Shown piece by piece: positions 7,515-15,097 of a DNA stretch of 37,448 nt. The translations under genes were made by a program, and so were the position numbers. The notes beneath the pieces were generated by a model. It was given only the letters and a program-made list of their open reading frames with translations, did not search any database and had not been told where the DNA came from. Source of the stretch: a virus; the IMG/VR virus record IMGVR_UViG_3300025009_000256, positions 1-37,448 of that record. One strand, given 5' to 3'. Position 1 is the stretch's first letter. Each line of letters begins with the position of its first letter.

Positions 7515-7681
7515 AATACCGTTTCGATGGAAACGATGGAATGTATTACCTGGGACTGCTCCTGCTGGGTCTCGGCCTGGCGTTTAGCGTATCCTGGCAA
7601 ACCGCGTCGATCGTGGTCGGAGCGATCCTGGCCGCGGTGAGCGCGATCAATTCGTATGTGCTGGTGTGGCTGAGTAAATAA
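7511..7681 (+). CDS. Tiny membrane protein, putative holin
   Basis: A 56-residue protein. It starts at ATG 7511 inside the previous gene (ATGA overlap) and its TAA shares one base with the portal ATG at 7681. After a short polar N-terminus it has two hydrophobic segments (about 12-27 and 31-54), a class II holin-like topology. Tight packing on both sides and the strong hydrophobic bias support a real gene. Holin, antiholin or pinholin function is inference. Confidence 0.65.
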   Translation: MKYRFDGNDGMYYLGLLLLGLGLAFSVSWQTASIVVGAILAAVSAINSYVLVWLSK

Positions 7682-9270
7682 TGCTGCTCAAACCGTCGAT
7701 GATCATCTCGCGTGCAACCGCACTTCCCCCTTCCAGATCTGTGGATCGGAATGCAGGATCCTCTGCGCGCGCTTTGCGCGAAACGAGTCACAGCGACGAG
7801 ATCATCACGCCTGAAATTTCTCTGACCGTGCCAGGCGTTCTGGCAGCCTTCACAATCTTGTGTGAGGATATCTCCAGCCTGCCGCTGGTGCTCTATCAGC
7901 GCGGGCCGGGCGAGGAGCGCCAGCGCGCTTACGGAAACAGTTATTACAGCCTGATGCATGATGCCCCCAACTCAGAGCATACCAGCATGACCTTCCGCGA
8001 AATCGAGATGGGTCATCTGCTGGCCTGGGGGAACTTCTACGCCCAGATCATCACGGACCGCCAAGGCAATGTAGCAGAGCTCTGGCCATTGCGCCCCGAT
8101 CGAATGACGGTGCAGCGGGTGGATGGAGAGAAGGTTTATCGGTATCTGACCAGCGAAGGCAAACCGGTCACATTCCTGCGGGATGAGATATTGCATGTTC
8201 CCGCGTTCGGCTTCGATGGGCTGGTCGGTTATTCGCGGATCGCCCTGGCTCGCAACACAATCGGACTGGCGATGGCCACCGAGCGTTTTGGTTCGAAATT
8301 TTTCGCAAACGATGCCCGGCCAGGGATCGCGCTCAAACATCCGACGACTCTCTCCGACACCGCATACCAACGGCTGGTGGCATCCTGGGACGATAAGCAT
8401 AAAGGGGCGGATAACGCCCACAAAACTGCAATCCTTGAAGAGGGGTTGGACATTGCCGAGATTGGTTTCCCGCCTGAAGACGCCCAGTTCATTGAGACCC
8501 AGCGATGGACGGTAGCGCAGATCGCCAGAGTCTTCCGCGTCCCGCCACACATGATCGGCGACACCGATCGATCGACGAGCTGGGGCACTGGCATCGATAG
8601 CCAGGAGCAGGGCTACGTCAACCATACGTTGCGCCCGTGGACGGTCCGCATTGAGCAATCCCACAATCAACAGTTATTGCTGCCTGATGAGCGAAAAATA
8701 TATTTCTGGGAGCACCTGTTCGATGCTCTCGTGCGCGGCGATCTGACAACCCGATATGCCACCTATACGCAGGCCATCACCAATGGAATCATGTCGCCCA
8801 ACGAAGTGCGGCGCAAAGAAAATATGAGCCCGTACGAAGGCGGTGATGTCTATGTTTTGCCGCTAAACACCGGCCCGGCGGATCAAACCGATGATGAAGA
8901 TGCTCCCGAGGAAAAGACGCCTGACGAGGATATGGAAGACATGCAGGCACGAACCCGGCCATTGTTTCTGGATGCGGCCCAGCGCGTGCTCAGGCGCGAG
9001 ACCAGCGAACTGCGTGACGCCGGTCAGCGTTGGCTGGATAAAGGCAAGGCGGAGAAATACCAGGCTTGGGTCGAGCAGTTCTACAAACAAAGTCTCCCGT
9101 CTTTTGCATTATCTGTGTTCCAGCCGTTGATAGATGCGAATTTAATTTCACTAGTAAAAGTGCAGACGTGGCTTGCCATATTCTGCGAGGTGCGCGGCGA
9201 CCAGGCGCGTACAGACGCCAATATCTCAGACTATCCCCCCGCTGATTTTGTGCGGGGATTATTGGAGTAA
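7681..9270 (+). CDS. Portal protein, HK97-type
   Basis: 529 residues. The N-terminal half has HK97-portal features: VPGVLAAFTILCEDISSLPLVLY, WPLRPDRMTV, DEILHVPAFGFDGLVGYS, then FANDARPGIALKHP and VAQIARVFRVPPHMIGD. The C-terminal part (from about residue 400) is acidic and then helical. The dodecameric portal forms the DNA entry vertex and binds the terminase motor. It lies downstream of the putative lysis cassette and just before the maturation protease, matching the usual portal-protease-coat order. Confidence 0.95.
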   Translation: MLLKPSMIISRATALPPSRSVDRNAGSSARALRETSHSDEIITPEISLTVPGVLAAFTILCEDISSLPLVLYQRGPGEERQRAYGNSYYSLMHDAPNSEHTSMTFREIEMGHLLAWGNFYAQIITDRQGNVAELWPLRPDRMTVQRVDGEKVYRYLTSEGKPVTFLRDEILHVPAFGFDGLVGYSRIALARNTIGLAMATERFGSKFFANDARPGIALKHPTTLSDTAYQRLVASWDDKHKGADNAHKTAILEEGLDIAEIGFPPEDAQFIETQRWTVAQIARVFRVPPHMIGDTDRSTSWGTGIDSQEQGYVNHTLRPWTVRIEQSHNQQLLLPDERKIYFWEHLFDALVRGDLTTRYATYTQAITNGIMSPNEVRRKENMSPYEGGDVYVLPLNTGPADQTDDEDAPEEKTPDEDMEDMQARTRPLFLDAAQRVLRRETSELRDAGQRWLDKGKAEKYQAWVEQFYKQSLPSFALSVFQPLIDANLISLVKVQTWLAIFCEVRGDQARTDANISDYPPADFVRGLLE

Positions 9271-9272
9271 CC

Positions 9273-10493
9273 ATGATGAAACATGCCCCCATTCGATGCT
9301 TCGAAGGCAAGGCCCAGCCTGGTGATCCGTTCTGGACAATCACTGCGTCCAACGATGGCACGGAAGCCACCCTGCAGTTCTACGGTGTGATCTCGGAATT
9401 TTCCTGGCTCGGGGATGAGATATCGCCAAAGAAATTCCAGGATGACCTGTTGCGCGTTGGCCAGGGAAAACCGATCACCCTGAGGATCGATTCGCCGGGC
9501 GGTGATCCCATCGCAGCCTCGGCCATTAGTGCGATCATCTCATCCTATCCCGGCAGGGTGACGGCCCAGATTGACGGCCAGGCGTCCAGCGCAGCCGTGC
9601 TGGTGGCGTTGGCGGCCAGCCGCGTGCGGATCATGGATACAGCCTACATGATGGTGCACGATCCAGCGGTCAATATCTTACTGGCGCTGTTGGATATTGA
9701 GACCTTGAGCCACCTGTACACATCCCTGCAATCCATCAAGGCGGGCATGGTGGCTGCCTACTCGGCCCGGACAGGGTTGAGCGAAAAGCAACTCAACCAG
9801 ATGCTCACCGATGAAACATGGATGAGTGCGCAAGAGGCCGTGGATTTCGGCTTTGCGGATGAGATCGTCAAGGGCGGGCAGAAGCGATCTGCAAAGAAGT
9901 TTGAAAATGTGCTGCGGAATTTCGAGCACGTGCCCCCCGCCCTGTTGAATATGGCGGAAGAACCCGAGGAAGCCAGCGAAGGGGATGAACCCCCGGTAGC
10001 TGAACCTATTGAGCCAGACGAGGCAGGTCAGGCCGTGCCAGGCGGCACGGAAGACGGTCCGGCGGAGGATCCGCTGGCCGCGCCGAAGCTCGCTCTCCAA
10101 TCCAAGCGTGTAGTGTCAAAACAAGGAGTAACCATGTACATGCGTGAATTGATTCAAAAACGCTCCACTCTGGTCGCTGAAGCCGACGCCCTGGTGAAAC
10201 AGGCCGACGGCGAAGGCCGCGATTTCACCACTGAAGAGCGGGCCCGCTTTGTCGCCATCCTCGGCGAAGGTGAGACGCCCGGTGAGATCGGCGCCCTGGA
10301 CGCCCAGATCGAGCAGATCGAAGGCGAGCGTGAGAGACTGCGCGCCGCTGCGGAGAAGAAATTCTCAGACCGTCAGACCAACAAACCCGAACCGTCAGCG
10401 CCTGGAAACACCATGAAGCGCGGCGAGTTCGTTGCGCTTTCCCCTGCCGACCAGGCCGCCTTTGTGCGCAACGGCGGCAAGATCACAGATTAG
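9273..10493 (+). CDS. Head maturation protease, ClpP type, fused to scaffold-like C-terminus
   Basis: 406 residues. Residues about 30-215 form a ClpP/S14 serine protease: IDSPGGDP at 72-79, catalytic Ser in GQASSAA (about 106) and His in MMVHDP (129). An acidic E/P-rich linker (about 225-270) leads to a helical C-terminal part (from about 288) rich in E, R and A, like an HK97 delta or scaffold domain. The protease trims scaffold and coat proteins during prohead maturation. A separate ribosome site and in-frame ATG at 10134 suggest the C-terminal part is also made alone. Confidence 0.92.
   Translation: MMKHAPIRCFEGKAQPGDPFWTITASNDGTEATLQFYGVISEFSWLGDEISPKKFQDDLLRVGQGKPITLRIDSPGGDPIAASAISAIISSYPGRVTAQIDGQASSAAVLVALAASRVRIMDTAYMMVHDPAVNILLALLDIETLSHLYTSLQSIKAGMVAAYSARTGLSEKQLNQMLTDETWMSAQEAVDFGFADEIVKGGQKRSAKKFENVLRNFEHVPPALLNMAEEPEEASEGDEPPVAEPIEPDEAGQAVPGGTEDGPAEDPLAAPKLALQSKRVVSKQGVTMYMRELIQKRSTLVAEADALVKQADGEGRDFTTEERARFVAILGEGETPGEIGALDAQIEQIEGERERLRAAAEKKFSDRQTNKPEPSAPGNTMKRGEFVALSPADQAAFVRNGGKITD
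10134..10493 (+). CDS. Nested in-frame scaffold protein
   Basis: AAGGAG at 10123-10128 lies 5 nt before ATG 10134, in frame with the protease gene. Translation from here gives a 119-residue protein that begins MYMRELIQKRS, a typical start for an HK97-like delta or scaffold domain, and is highly helical and charged. This mirrors the lambda C/Nu3 arrangement, where scaffold is the C-terminal part of the protease gene made from an internal start. The perfect internal ribosome site in an otherwise coding region is the main evidence. Confidence 0.72.
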   Translation: MYMRELIQKRSTLVAEADALVKQADGEGRDFTTEERARFVAILGEGETPGEIGALDAQIEQIEGERERLRAAAEKKFSDRQTNKPEPSAPGNTMKRGEFVALSPADQAAFVRNGGKITD

Positions 10494-10505
10494 CGAGGAA
10501 ATCAC

Positions 10506-11657
10506 ATGTCCAACACCCTTACCAATCTCATTCCCGACATTTATGCTGCGCTGGACGTAGTCTCGCGCGAGCTGGTCGGGTTCATCCCCGCCGTGGCACG
10601 CGATCCCAGTGCTGACCGGGTCGCGCTGAATCAGACCCTGCGCGTCGAGCAAACTCCGGCCAATGCGGCAGGAGGCGATATCACCCCCGCGATGGCGCTC
10701 CCTTCGGCGGCCGACCAGACCATCGGAAACAAGAGCCTGACCATCACCAAGAACCGCTTCTTCCCGTTCTCGTGGACGGGCGAAGAGCAATATGCGGTCA
10801 ATAAAGGCCCTGGATATCTGACCATCAAGCAGGATCAGATCGCCCAGGCCGTCCGCGCCGCGATCAACGAGATGGAGACCGATATTGCCACCGCCGCGTA
10901 CAAGGGCGCATCCCGCGCCTATGGAACGGCCGGAACCACTCCATTTGCCTCCACCCTCGCGGATCCCGCCAATGGAAAGAAAATCCTTGACGACAACGGC
11001 GCCCCCTCGTCAGACCGCCACCTGGTGATCAACACCACCGCAGGTGCGGCCATGCGCACGCTTGCCCAGCTCACCAAGGCCAACGAAGCCGCCGATGCAT
11101 CCCTGCTGCGGCAGGGCGTCCTTTTGGATATCCACGGCTTTGCCATCCGGGAATCGGCGAAGGTGCAGGCCGTCACCAAAGGCACCGGATCGGGCTATCT
11201 GGTGGATCTGGTGGCAGGCTATGCAGTCGGCGACACCACGGTTCATGTGGACACCGGGACCGGCACGATCCTGGCAGGGGACTGTGTCACCTTCGCGGGC
11301 GACACCAATAAGTACGTGGTGGCGACCGGCTTCGCGGGCGACGGCGATGGAGACATCGTTCTGGCCGCCCCTGGCCTGCGCCAAACCCTGGCGAATGATG
11401 TGGCCATGACCATCGGCAACAGTTTCACCGCCAACGTGGGCTTCACGCGCAACGCCATCCTGCTGGCCACCCGCCTGCCCGAATTGCCGGAGGAAGGTGA
11501 CATGGCTCTCGACCGCATCGTGATCACCGATCCATTGACGGGCATTTCGCTCGAATTCGCCGTTTATCCCGGCTACCGCATGAACGTCTACCACGTCTCG
11601 CTGGCGTGGGGCGTGACGGTGATCAAACCGGAACATGCGTTCGTGTTGCTCGGCTAG
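10506..11657 (+). CDS. Major capsid protein, P22 coat-like family
   Basis: 383 residues. The N-terminus (NTLTNLIPDIYAALDVVSRELVGFIPAV) and the segment DQTIGNKSLTITKNRFFPFSWTGEE match the P22 coat-like (gene 5-type) capsid proteins found in many siphophages. A beta-rich insertion (about residues 235-300, with repeated GD and TG turns) is common in this group. Coat proteins of this fold assemble the icosahedral shell around the scaffold encoded just upstream. It follows the protease/scaffold gene by 12 bp with a GAGGAA ribosome site. A stable hairpin follows the next small gene. Confidence 0.92.
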   Translation: MSNTLTNLIPDIYAALDVVSRELVGFIPAVARDPSADRVALNQTLRVEQTPANAAGGDITPAMALPSAADQTIGNKSLTITKNRFFPFSWTGEEQYAVNKGPGYLTIKQDQIAQAVRAAINEMETDIATAAYKGASRAYGTAGTTPFASTLADPANGKKILDDNGAPSSDRHLVINTTAGAAMRTLAQLTKANEAADASLLRQGVLLDIHGFAIRESAKVQAVTKGTGSGYLVDLVAGYAVGDTTVHVDTGTGTILAGDCVTFAGDTNKYVVATGFAGDGDGDIVLAAPGLRQTLANDVAMTIGNSFTANVGFTRNAILLATRLPELPEEGDMALDRIVITDPLTGISLEFAVYPGYRMNVYHVSLAWGVTVIKPEHAFVLLG

Positions 11658-11666
11658 GAGTGAATC

Positions 11667-11870
11667 ATGGCCGAATTGATTGTGATGGAAAAAGAGGGCG
11701 GGCGGATGAACGTCCCGCCTGCCAAACTCCAAGAGTATTTGGATGCAGGCTGGGTGGAGGTGGAGCGCGTCGTGATGACGAGCGACACTCCCCCCGCCGG
11801 GTCCGAGACTCCTGAAGCCAAGCCGAAGGCCCCGTCGCGGAAGCGATCGGCCGAGGCTGCCGACGCCTAG
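11667..11870 (+). CDS. Small protein downstream of coat gene
   Basis: 67 residues. The first half (MAELIVMEKEGGRMNVPPAKLQEYLDAGW) resembles the small proteins often found between coat and connector genes in phages, and the second half is a disordered A/P/K-rich tail. The start is 9 bp after the coat stop with GGAG upstream. Function is unknown; head decoration or assembly is possible but not shown. Confidence 0.7.
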   Translation: MAELIVMEKEGGRMNVPPAKLQEYLDAGWVEVERVVMTSDTPPAGSETPEAKPKAPSRKRSAEAADA

Positions 11871-11877
11871 TGAGACT

Positions 11878-11914
11878 CCCTGTCGCCGTTGGCCCTTCCC
11901 CAGCGGCGGCAGGG
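11878..11914 (+). terminator. Hairpin after coat gene pair (attenuator-like)
   Basis: 11-bp stem with one G-U pair: 11878-11888 with 11904-11914, loop of 15 nt. There is no T-run, so it may be a transcript-stabilising hairpin or partial attenuator that keeps coat mRNA abundant. It also argues that the next gene starts at 11937, not inside the hairpin. Confidence 0.55.
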
Positions 11915-11936
11915 GCTCCATTTGAGGTTCCCCCCT

Positions 11937-12485
11937 GTGACCCTGCGCCTGATCACCGCCCCAACCACCCAGCCCGTTTCCACGGCAACAGCCAAGACCT
12001 TCCTGCGCGTGGATGGCACAGATGACGATACGTTGATCGCATCGCTCATCAAGGCCGTCACGGAGAAGGGCGAGGAGCTCTCCCGGCGCGCATTCATTAC
12101 GCAAACGCTGGAGATGACGCTGGATGACTGGCCAGCTGACTATCGCCTGTCTCTCCTGCGGCCTCGCCTGCAGAGCGTGACATCTGTGAAATATCTCGAT
12201 GCAGATGGTGTGGAGGCCACGTGGACGGATTACCTGGTGGACACGAAGAGTGAGCCTGGCGCGATCCTGTTCAACAGCGTGCCTGGCACGGAACTGTTGG
12301 CGTCGGGTGCGATCACGGTCCGTTTTGTGGCGGGCTATGGGGCTGTCGATACCGATGTTCCAGAGCGCATCAAACAGGCCATATTGTTTCTGGCGGCGTA
12401 CTGGTATGAGAATCGTGACATGGTGGGCGATGTGCCGTTGGGCATTCGCAATATGTTCGTGAACGAAAGGGTTGTGTGGTTCTGA
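11937..12485 (+). CDS. Head-tail connector, gp6-like
   Basis: 182 residues from GTG 11937 (MTLRLITAPTTQPVS). The TTG further upstream lies in a hairpin loop and adds residues without family likeness. The pattern LRVDGTDDDTLIASLIKAVTEKGEELSRRAF and the end PERIKQAILFLAAYWYENRD fit the gp6/gp15-type connector family that docks under the portal. It overlaps the next gene by one base (TGATG). Confidence 0.85.
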   Translation: MTLRLITAPTTQPVSTATAKTFLRVDGTDDDTLIASLIKAVTEKGEELSRRAFITQTLEMTLDDWPADYRLSLLRPRLQSVTSVKYLDADGVEATWTDYLVDTKSEPGAILFNSVPGTELLASGAITVRFVAGYGAVDTDVPERIKQAILFLAAYWYENRDMVGDVPLGIRNMFVNERVVWF

Positions 12486-12838
12486 TGGCCGGATATGCTG
12501 TGAAAGTCGCCGATCTGCGCACCCGTATCACGTTCCAGAGCCCAACCGTAACGGCGGACTCTGGCGGCGCGCAGGTGCCCAGCTGGGCGAATATCAGCAC
12601 AAACCCGACGGTCTGGGCGCGCTGGATCAATGCGCACGGCGATGAACTGGTGAACAACGAGGCCGTCCAATCCACCCAGCGAGCGACCGTGACGATCCGT
12701 CATCGTACTGATCTCGTAGAAAGTTGGCGGATCAAACGGGATGACAACACGTATTGGCAGATCATCTCGATTGACCAGGTGCAGGATCGCAACCGCTGGA
12801 TCGAGCTCGTGGTCGAGCGCGTGAAAGGAACGCTGTAA
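12485..12838 (+). CDS. Head-tail adaptor, SPP1 gp16-like
   Basis: 117 residues, starting at ATG 12485 in a TGATG overlap. It has the head-tail joining pattern VADLRTRITFQSPT, then VWARWINAHGDEL, then IRHRTDLVESWRIKRDDNTYWQI, seen in the Phage_H_T_join family of stopper proteins that close the connector after packaging. Length and position fit. Confidence 0.85.
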   Translation: MAGYAVKVADLRTRITFQSPTVTADSGGAQVPSWANISTNPTVWARWINAHGDELVNNEAVQSTQRATVTIRHRTDLVESWRIKRDDNTYWQIISIDQVQDRNRWIELVVERVKGTL

Positions 12839-12839
12839 C

Positions 12840-13247
12840 GTGACTACACAAGGCAAATTCACGCTGACTGGGATTGCAGAATATCTGGAGGATCTAGCCA
12901 AAGCTGCAGAGGACATTGATCAGGTTGTGCAGGAAGTCTTGATGGATGCTGCGCTCGATGTGCAAGCCGAAATGCGTAGCCTTGTTCCTGTTGATACAGG
13001 CAACTTGCTGGCACATATCCAGATTGATGGGCCCCACCAAGAAGGCAACTTCAGCTATGTTGAGGTTGGTGTGATTCACGATATCGAACACACAGACGCA
13101 AATACGGCTATCTATGGCAATGTTATGGAATATGGCTCGGCGCGCGTTGCGCCACAGCCATATATCCGTCCCGCGTTGGCGAGAAAGAAGGGCGTCATCA
13201 AGATTGCCTTGAAAAAAGCCTTGGCGCGCTTTGGGTTGCCAACATGA
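12840..13247 (+). CDS. Neck/tail completion protein, HK97 gp10-like
   Basis: 135 residues, GTG start at 12840. LVPVDTGNLLAHI and YGNVMEYGSARVAPQPYIRPALA are hallmarks of the HK97 gp10 family, which acts in head-tail joining or tail completion. It overlaps the next gene by 4 bp. Confidence 0.87.
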   Translation: MTTQGKFTLTGIAEYLEDLAKAAEDIDQVVQEVLMDAALDVQAEMRSLVPVDTGNLLAHIQIDGPHQEGNFSYVEVGVIHDIEHTDANTAIYGNVMEYGSARVAPQPYIRPALARKKGVIKIALKKALARFGLPT

Positions 13248-13588
13248 CCACGATCTTCGAGCGCGTGAAAACCGCACTGGACACGCTCAGCCCTGCAATC
13301 CCCTACGCCCTGGGTCAGTACCTGACGGCCAATGGCGCCGACCTGCCTGATACGTTCATCGCCTACCTCGAGGTTTCCGGCGTGCCAGAGCAGCATGCCG
13401 ACGACGCAGAATCCCTGCGCAGTTATCGAGTTCAAATTTCCATCTATGCCCGGGCCGGGCTGGTCAGCCTCCCTGATGTGGATACGGCCATGCTTGCCCA
13501 GGGCTTCCGAAGAGGTCCCGAGCGTCAGCTGCCCTATGACAAGGACACACGTCATTTCGGCCTGGCGAAGGACTACTTCTATCTGTAA
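13244..13588 (+). CDS. Tail terminator-like protein (DUF3168-like position)
   Basis: 114 residues starting in an ATGA overlap. It has the mixed alpha-beta pattern of small tail terminators (FERVKTALDTL, then SYRVQISIYAR). It sits between the gp10-like gene and the major tail protein, where the terminator is expected. Assignment rests on position, size and pattern rather than a firm motif. Confidence 0.65.
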   Translation: MTTIFERVKTALDTLSPAIPYALGQYLTANGADLPDTFIAYLEVSGVPEQHADDAESLRSYRVQISIYARAGLVSLPDVDTAMLAQGFRRGPERQLPYDKDTRHFGLAKDYFYL

Positions 13589-13599
13589 AGGAGTGCACC

Positions 13600-14502
13600 A
13601 TGAATTACAAGTCCTACGTTGGCGTTGACCAGGTCTACTATGCCCTGGTGACGCAGGATGATGAGTCCGCCTATGCGGCGGGCACACCTGCCTACCTGGC
13701 GCCAGTTATGCACGTGGCACAGGCGCCCAAAGTGAGCAGCAAAGTCCAGTATGCGGACAACCAGCCATTCGACGCGATGAGCGCCGAGGGCGAGACCGAG
13801 CTGGATGTGGAGATCACCGGTCTGCCCCACAGCGTGGAGGCAGTCATCCTAGGCAAGATCTGGGATGAGGTAAACGACCGCCTGTATGACCACGGCGGGC
13901 AGGCGCCCTACGTGGCGCTGGGATTCCGGGCGAAGAAGTCAGACGGTACGTACCGCTACTACTGGTTCCTGAAGGGGCAGTTCTCCGCTCCTTCCGAGGA
14001 GCAGGCCACCCAGGCTGACGCGCCGGATCCCAAGAGCATCAAGGTAAAGTTCACAGCGGTGCGCACAGTGTACGAGTTCGACCTGGACGGTGGCACCACC
14101 GTGGCGAGCGTCAAACGCGTAAAGGGCGACACGGCCGACGCCGGTTTCAGCGCGACCAACTGGTTCACCGCGGTGCAGGTCCCGAACGCTGGCACGCCGT
14201 CGGCGATCACCTGCACGCCTTCGCCCGCGGATGCGGCCTCAGGCGTGGCAGTTTCCACCAGCATCACCCTGACCTTCAACAACCCGCTGGCGGGCGGCGC
14301 CGAGAACGGCATCGTACTGACCACTACAGCGGGTGTGGTCAAGGCCTGCAGCCGCACGTTGAACGCGGCGCGCACGGTCGTGACATTGGACCCGACCACG
14401 AACATGGACGCGCTCACCGACTATCTGGTGATCGTACCTGGCGTGACCGACATCTATGGTCAGTCGTTCGCAGATGTTGCCTACGACTTCACCACGGCGT
14501 AA
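13600..14502 (+). CDS. Major tail protein with C-terminal Ig-like domain
   Basis: 300 residues. The first two thirds have tail-tube features: opening MNYKSYVGVDQVYYAL, EGETELDVEITGLP, YYWFLKGQFSAPSEE. The last about 100 residues (from TPSAITCTPSPADAASGVAVSTSITLTFNNP) look like a Big_5/SbsA-type immunoglobulin-like domain, ending DIYGQSFADVAYDFTTA. Such domains decorate the tail tube and may help stick to cell surfaces. A GGAG ribosome site precedes ATG and a perfect hairpin follows the stop. Confidence 0.9.
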   Translation: MNYKSYVGVDQVYYALVTQDDESAYAAGTPAYLAPVMHVAQAPKVSSKVQYADNQPFDAMSAEGETELDVEITGLPHSVEAVILGKIWDEVNDRLYDHGGQAPYVALGFRAKKSDGTYRYYWFLKGQFSAPSEEQATQADAPDPKSIKVKFTAVRTVYEFDLDGGTTVASVKRVKGDTADAGFSATNWFTAVQVPNAGTPSAITCTPSPADAASGVAVSTSITLTFNNPLAGGAENGIVLTTTAGVVKACSRTLNAARTVVTLDPTTNMDALTDYLVIVPGVTDIYGQSFADVAYDFTTA

Positions 14503-14512
14503 TCAATCCAAT

Positions 14513-14542
14513 ATCCCTGCCCCGAGTCAACGGGGCAGGGAT
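14513..14542 (+). terminator. Perfect 12-bp hairpin after major tail gene
   Basis: 14513-14524 pairs perfectly with 14531-14542 around a 6-nt loop. It lacks a T-run. As after the coat gene, it follows a gene whose product is needed in many copies, so it may lower read-through or protect the mRNA 3' end. Confidence 0.65.
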
Positions 14543-14564
14543 GAATGAGAAACGGAAGGAACTC

Positions 14565-14903
14565 ATGGCAAACACACCGATCACCATCACTTTGTACGGC
14601 GCGAATGATGAGGAGAAGCGCACCTACAGTCGCGCCATCATCCCCTGGGGCACGCTGAAGCGGGCTATCCGGCTGACGAAATCTGTCAACCAGAATGCCA
14701 TCTCCGAAGGCGATATGGATGCGATCGCCGGACTGGTTGTGGAAGCGTTCGGCGAACAGTTCACGCTGGATGAGCTGGATAAGGGCGCGGATATCGGCGA
14801 GATGCTGGTGGTGCTTGAGAACATCGTGTCCAGGGCGGGGGCGCTGGTGAAGGCAAACCCTACCAATCTGCCGCCCTCGAACTCGAAGAAGAAACTGCGA
14901 TAG
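14565..14903 (+). CDS. Tail assembly chaperone (gpG-like)
   Basis: 112 residues. I chose ATG 14565 because GGAAGGA lies just upstream; an ATG at 14541 falls in the hairpin. Size, acidic helical character and place between major tail protein and tape measure match lambda gpG-like chaperones. The reading frame ends at 14903, but the -1 frame is open from 14819 to 15097 and ends right at the tape measure start, as expected for a G/GT frameshift pair. Confidence 0.78.
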   Translation: MANTPITITLYGANDEEKRTYSRAIIPWGTLKRAIRLTKSVNQNAISEGDMDAIAGLVVEAFGEQFTLDELDKGADIGEMLVVLENIVSRAGALVKANPTNLPPSNSKKKLR

Positions 14904-15097
14904 ACGAGGATGGCAACTGGATACTCGACCTAGAGTGCATGCTGGTTGAGTTGTTCCACTGGCCGCTGCATGAAATCGACGCGACCGACATCTCAAGCCT
15001 GATCCCGTTTGTGTTCCATTACCCGCACTGGAAAGGGACACGCGGCAGGCCGGATCGGACGAGAACACTATTTGCAGATGAGGCTGACTGGTTGTAA
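14819..15097 (+). CDS. Tail assembly chaperone, -1 frame extension (gpT-like)
   Basis: This frame is open between a TGA at 14816-14818 and the TAA at 15095-15097. The end has the recognisable pattern LECMLVELFHWPLHEID and ADEADWL of GT chaperone C-termini. It has no good start of its own (ATG 14939 lacks a ribosome site), so it is probably made by -1 frameshifting from the previous gene within 14819-14900. No canonical slippery heptamer is present; GGGGGCG at 14837-14843 or the AAAC at 14855-14858 are weak candidates. Its stop overlaps the tape measure start. Confidence 0.72.
   Translation, partial: EHRVQGGGAGEGKPYQSAALELEEETAIDEDGNWILDLECMLVELFHWPLHEIDATDISSLIPFVFHYPHWKGTRGRPDRTRTLFADEADWL

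Noticed and set aside
11010-12104. Long minus-strand reading frame opposite coat and connector genes
   Set aside because: It is a shadow of high-GC codon usage; composition is His/Gly/Arg-rich and no family pattern is seen.
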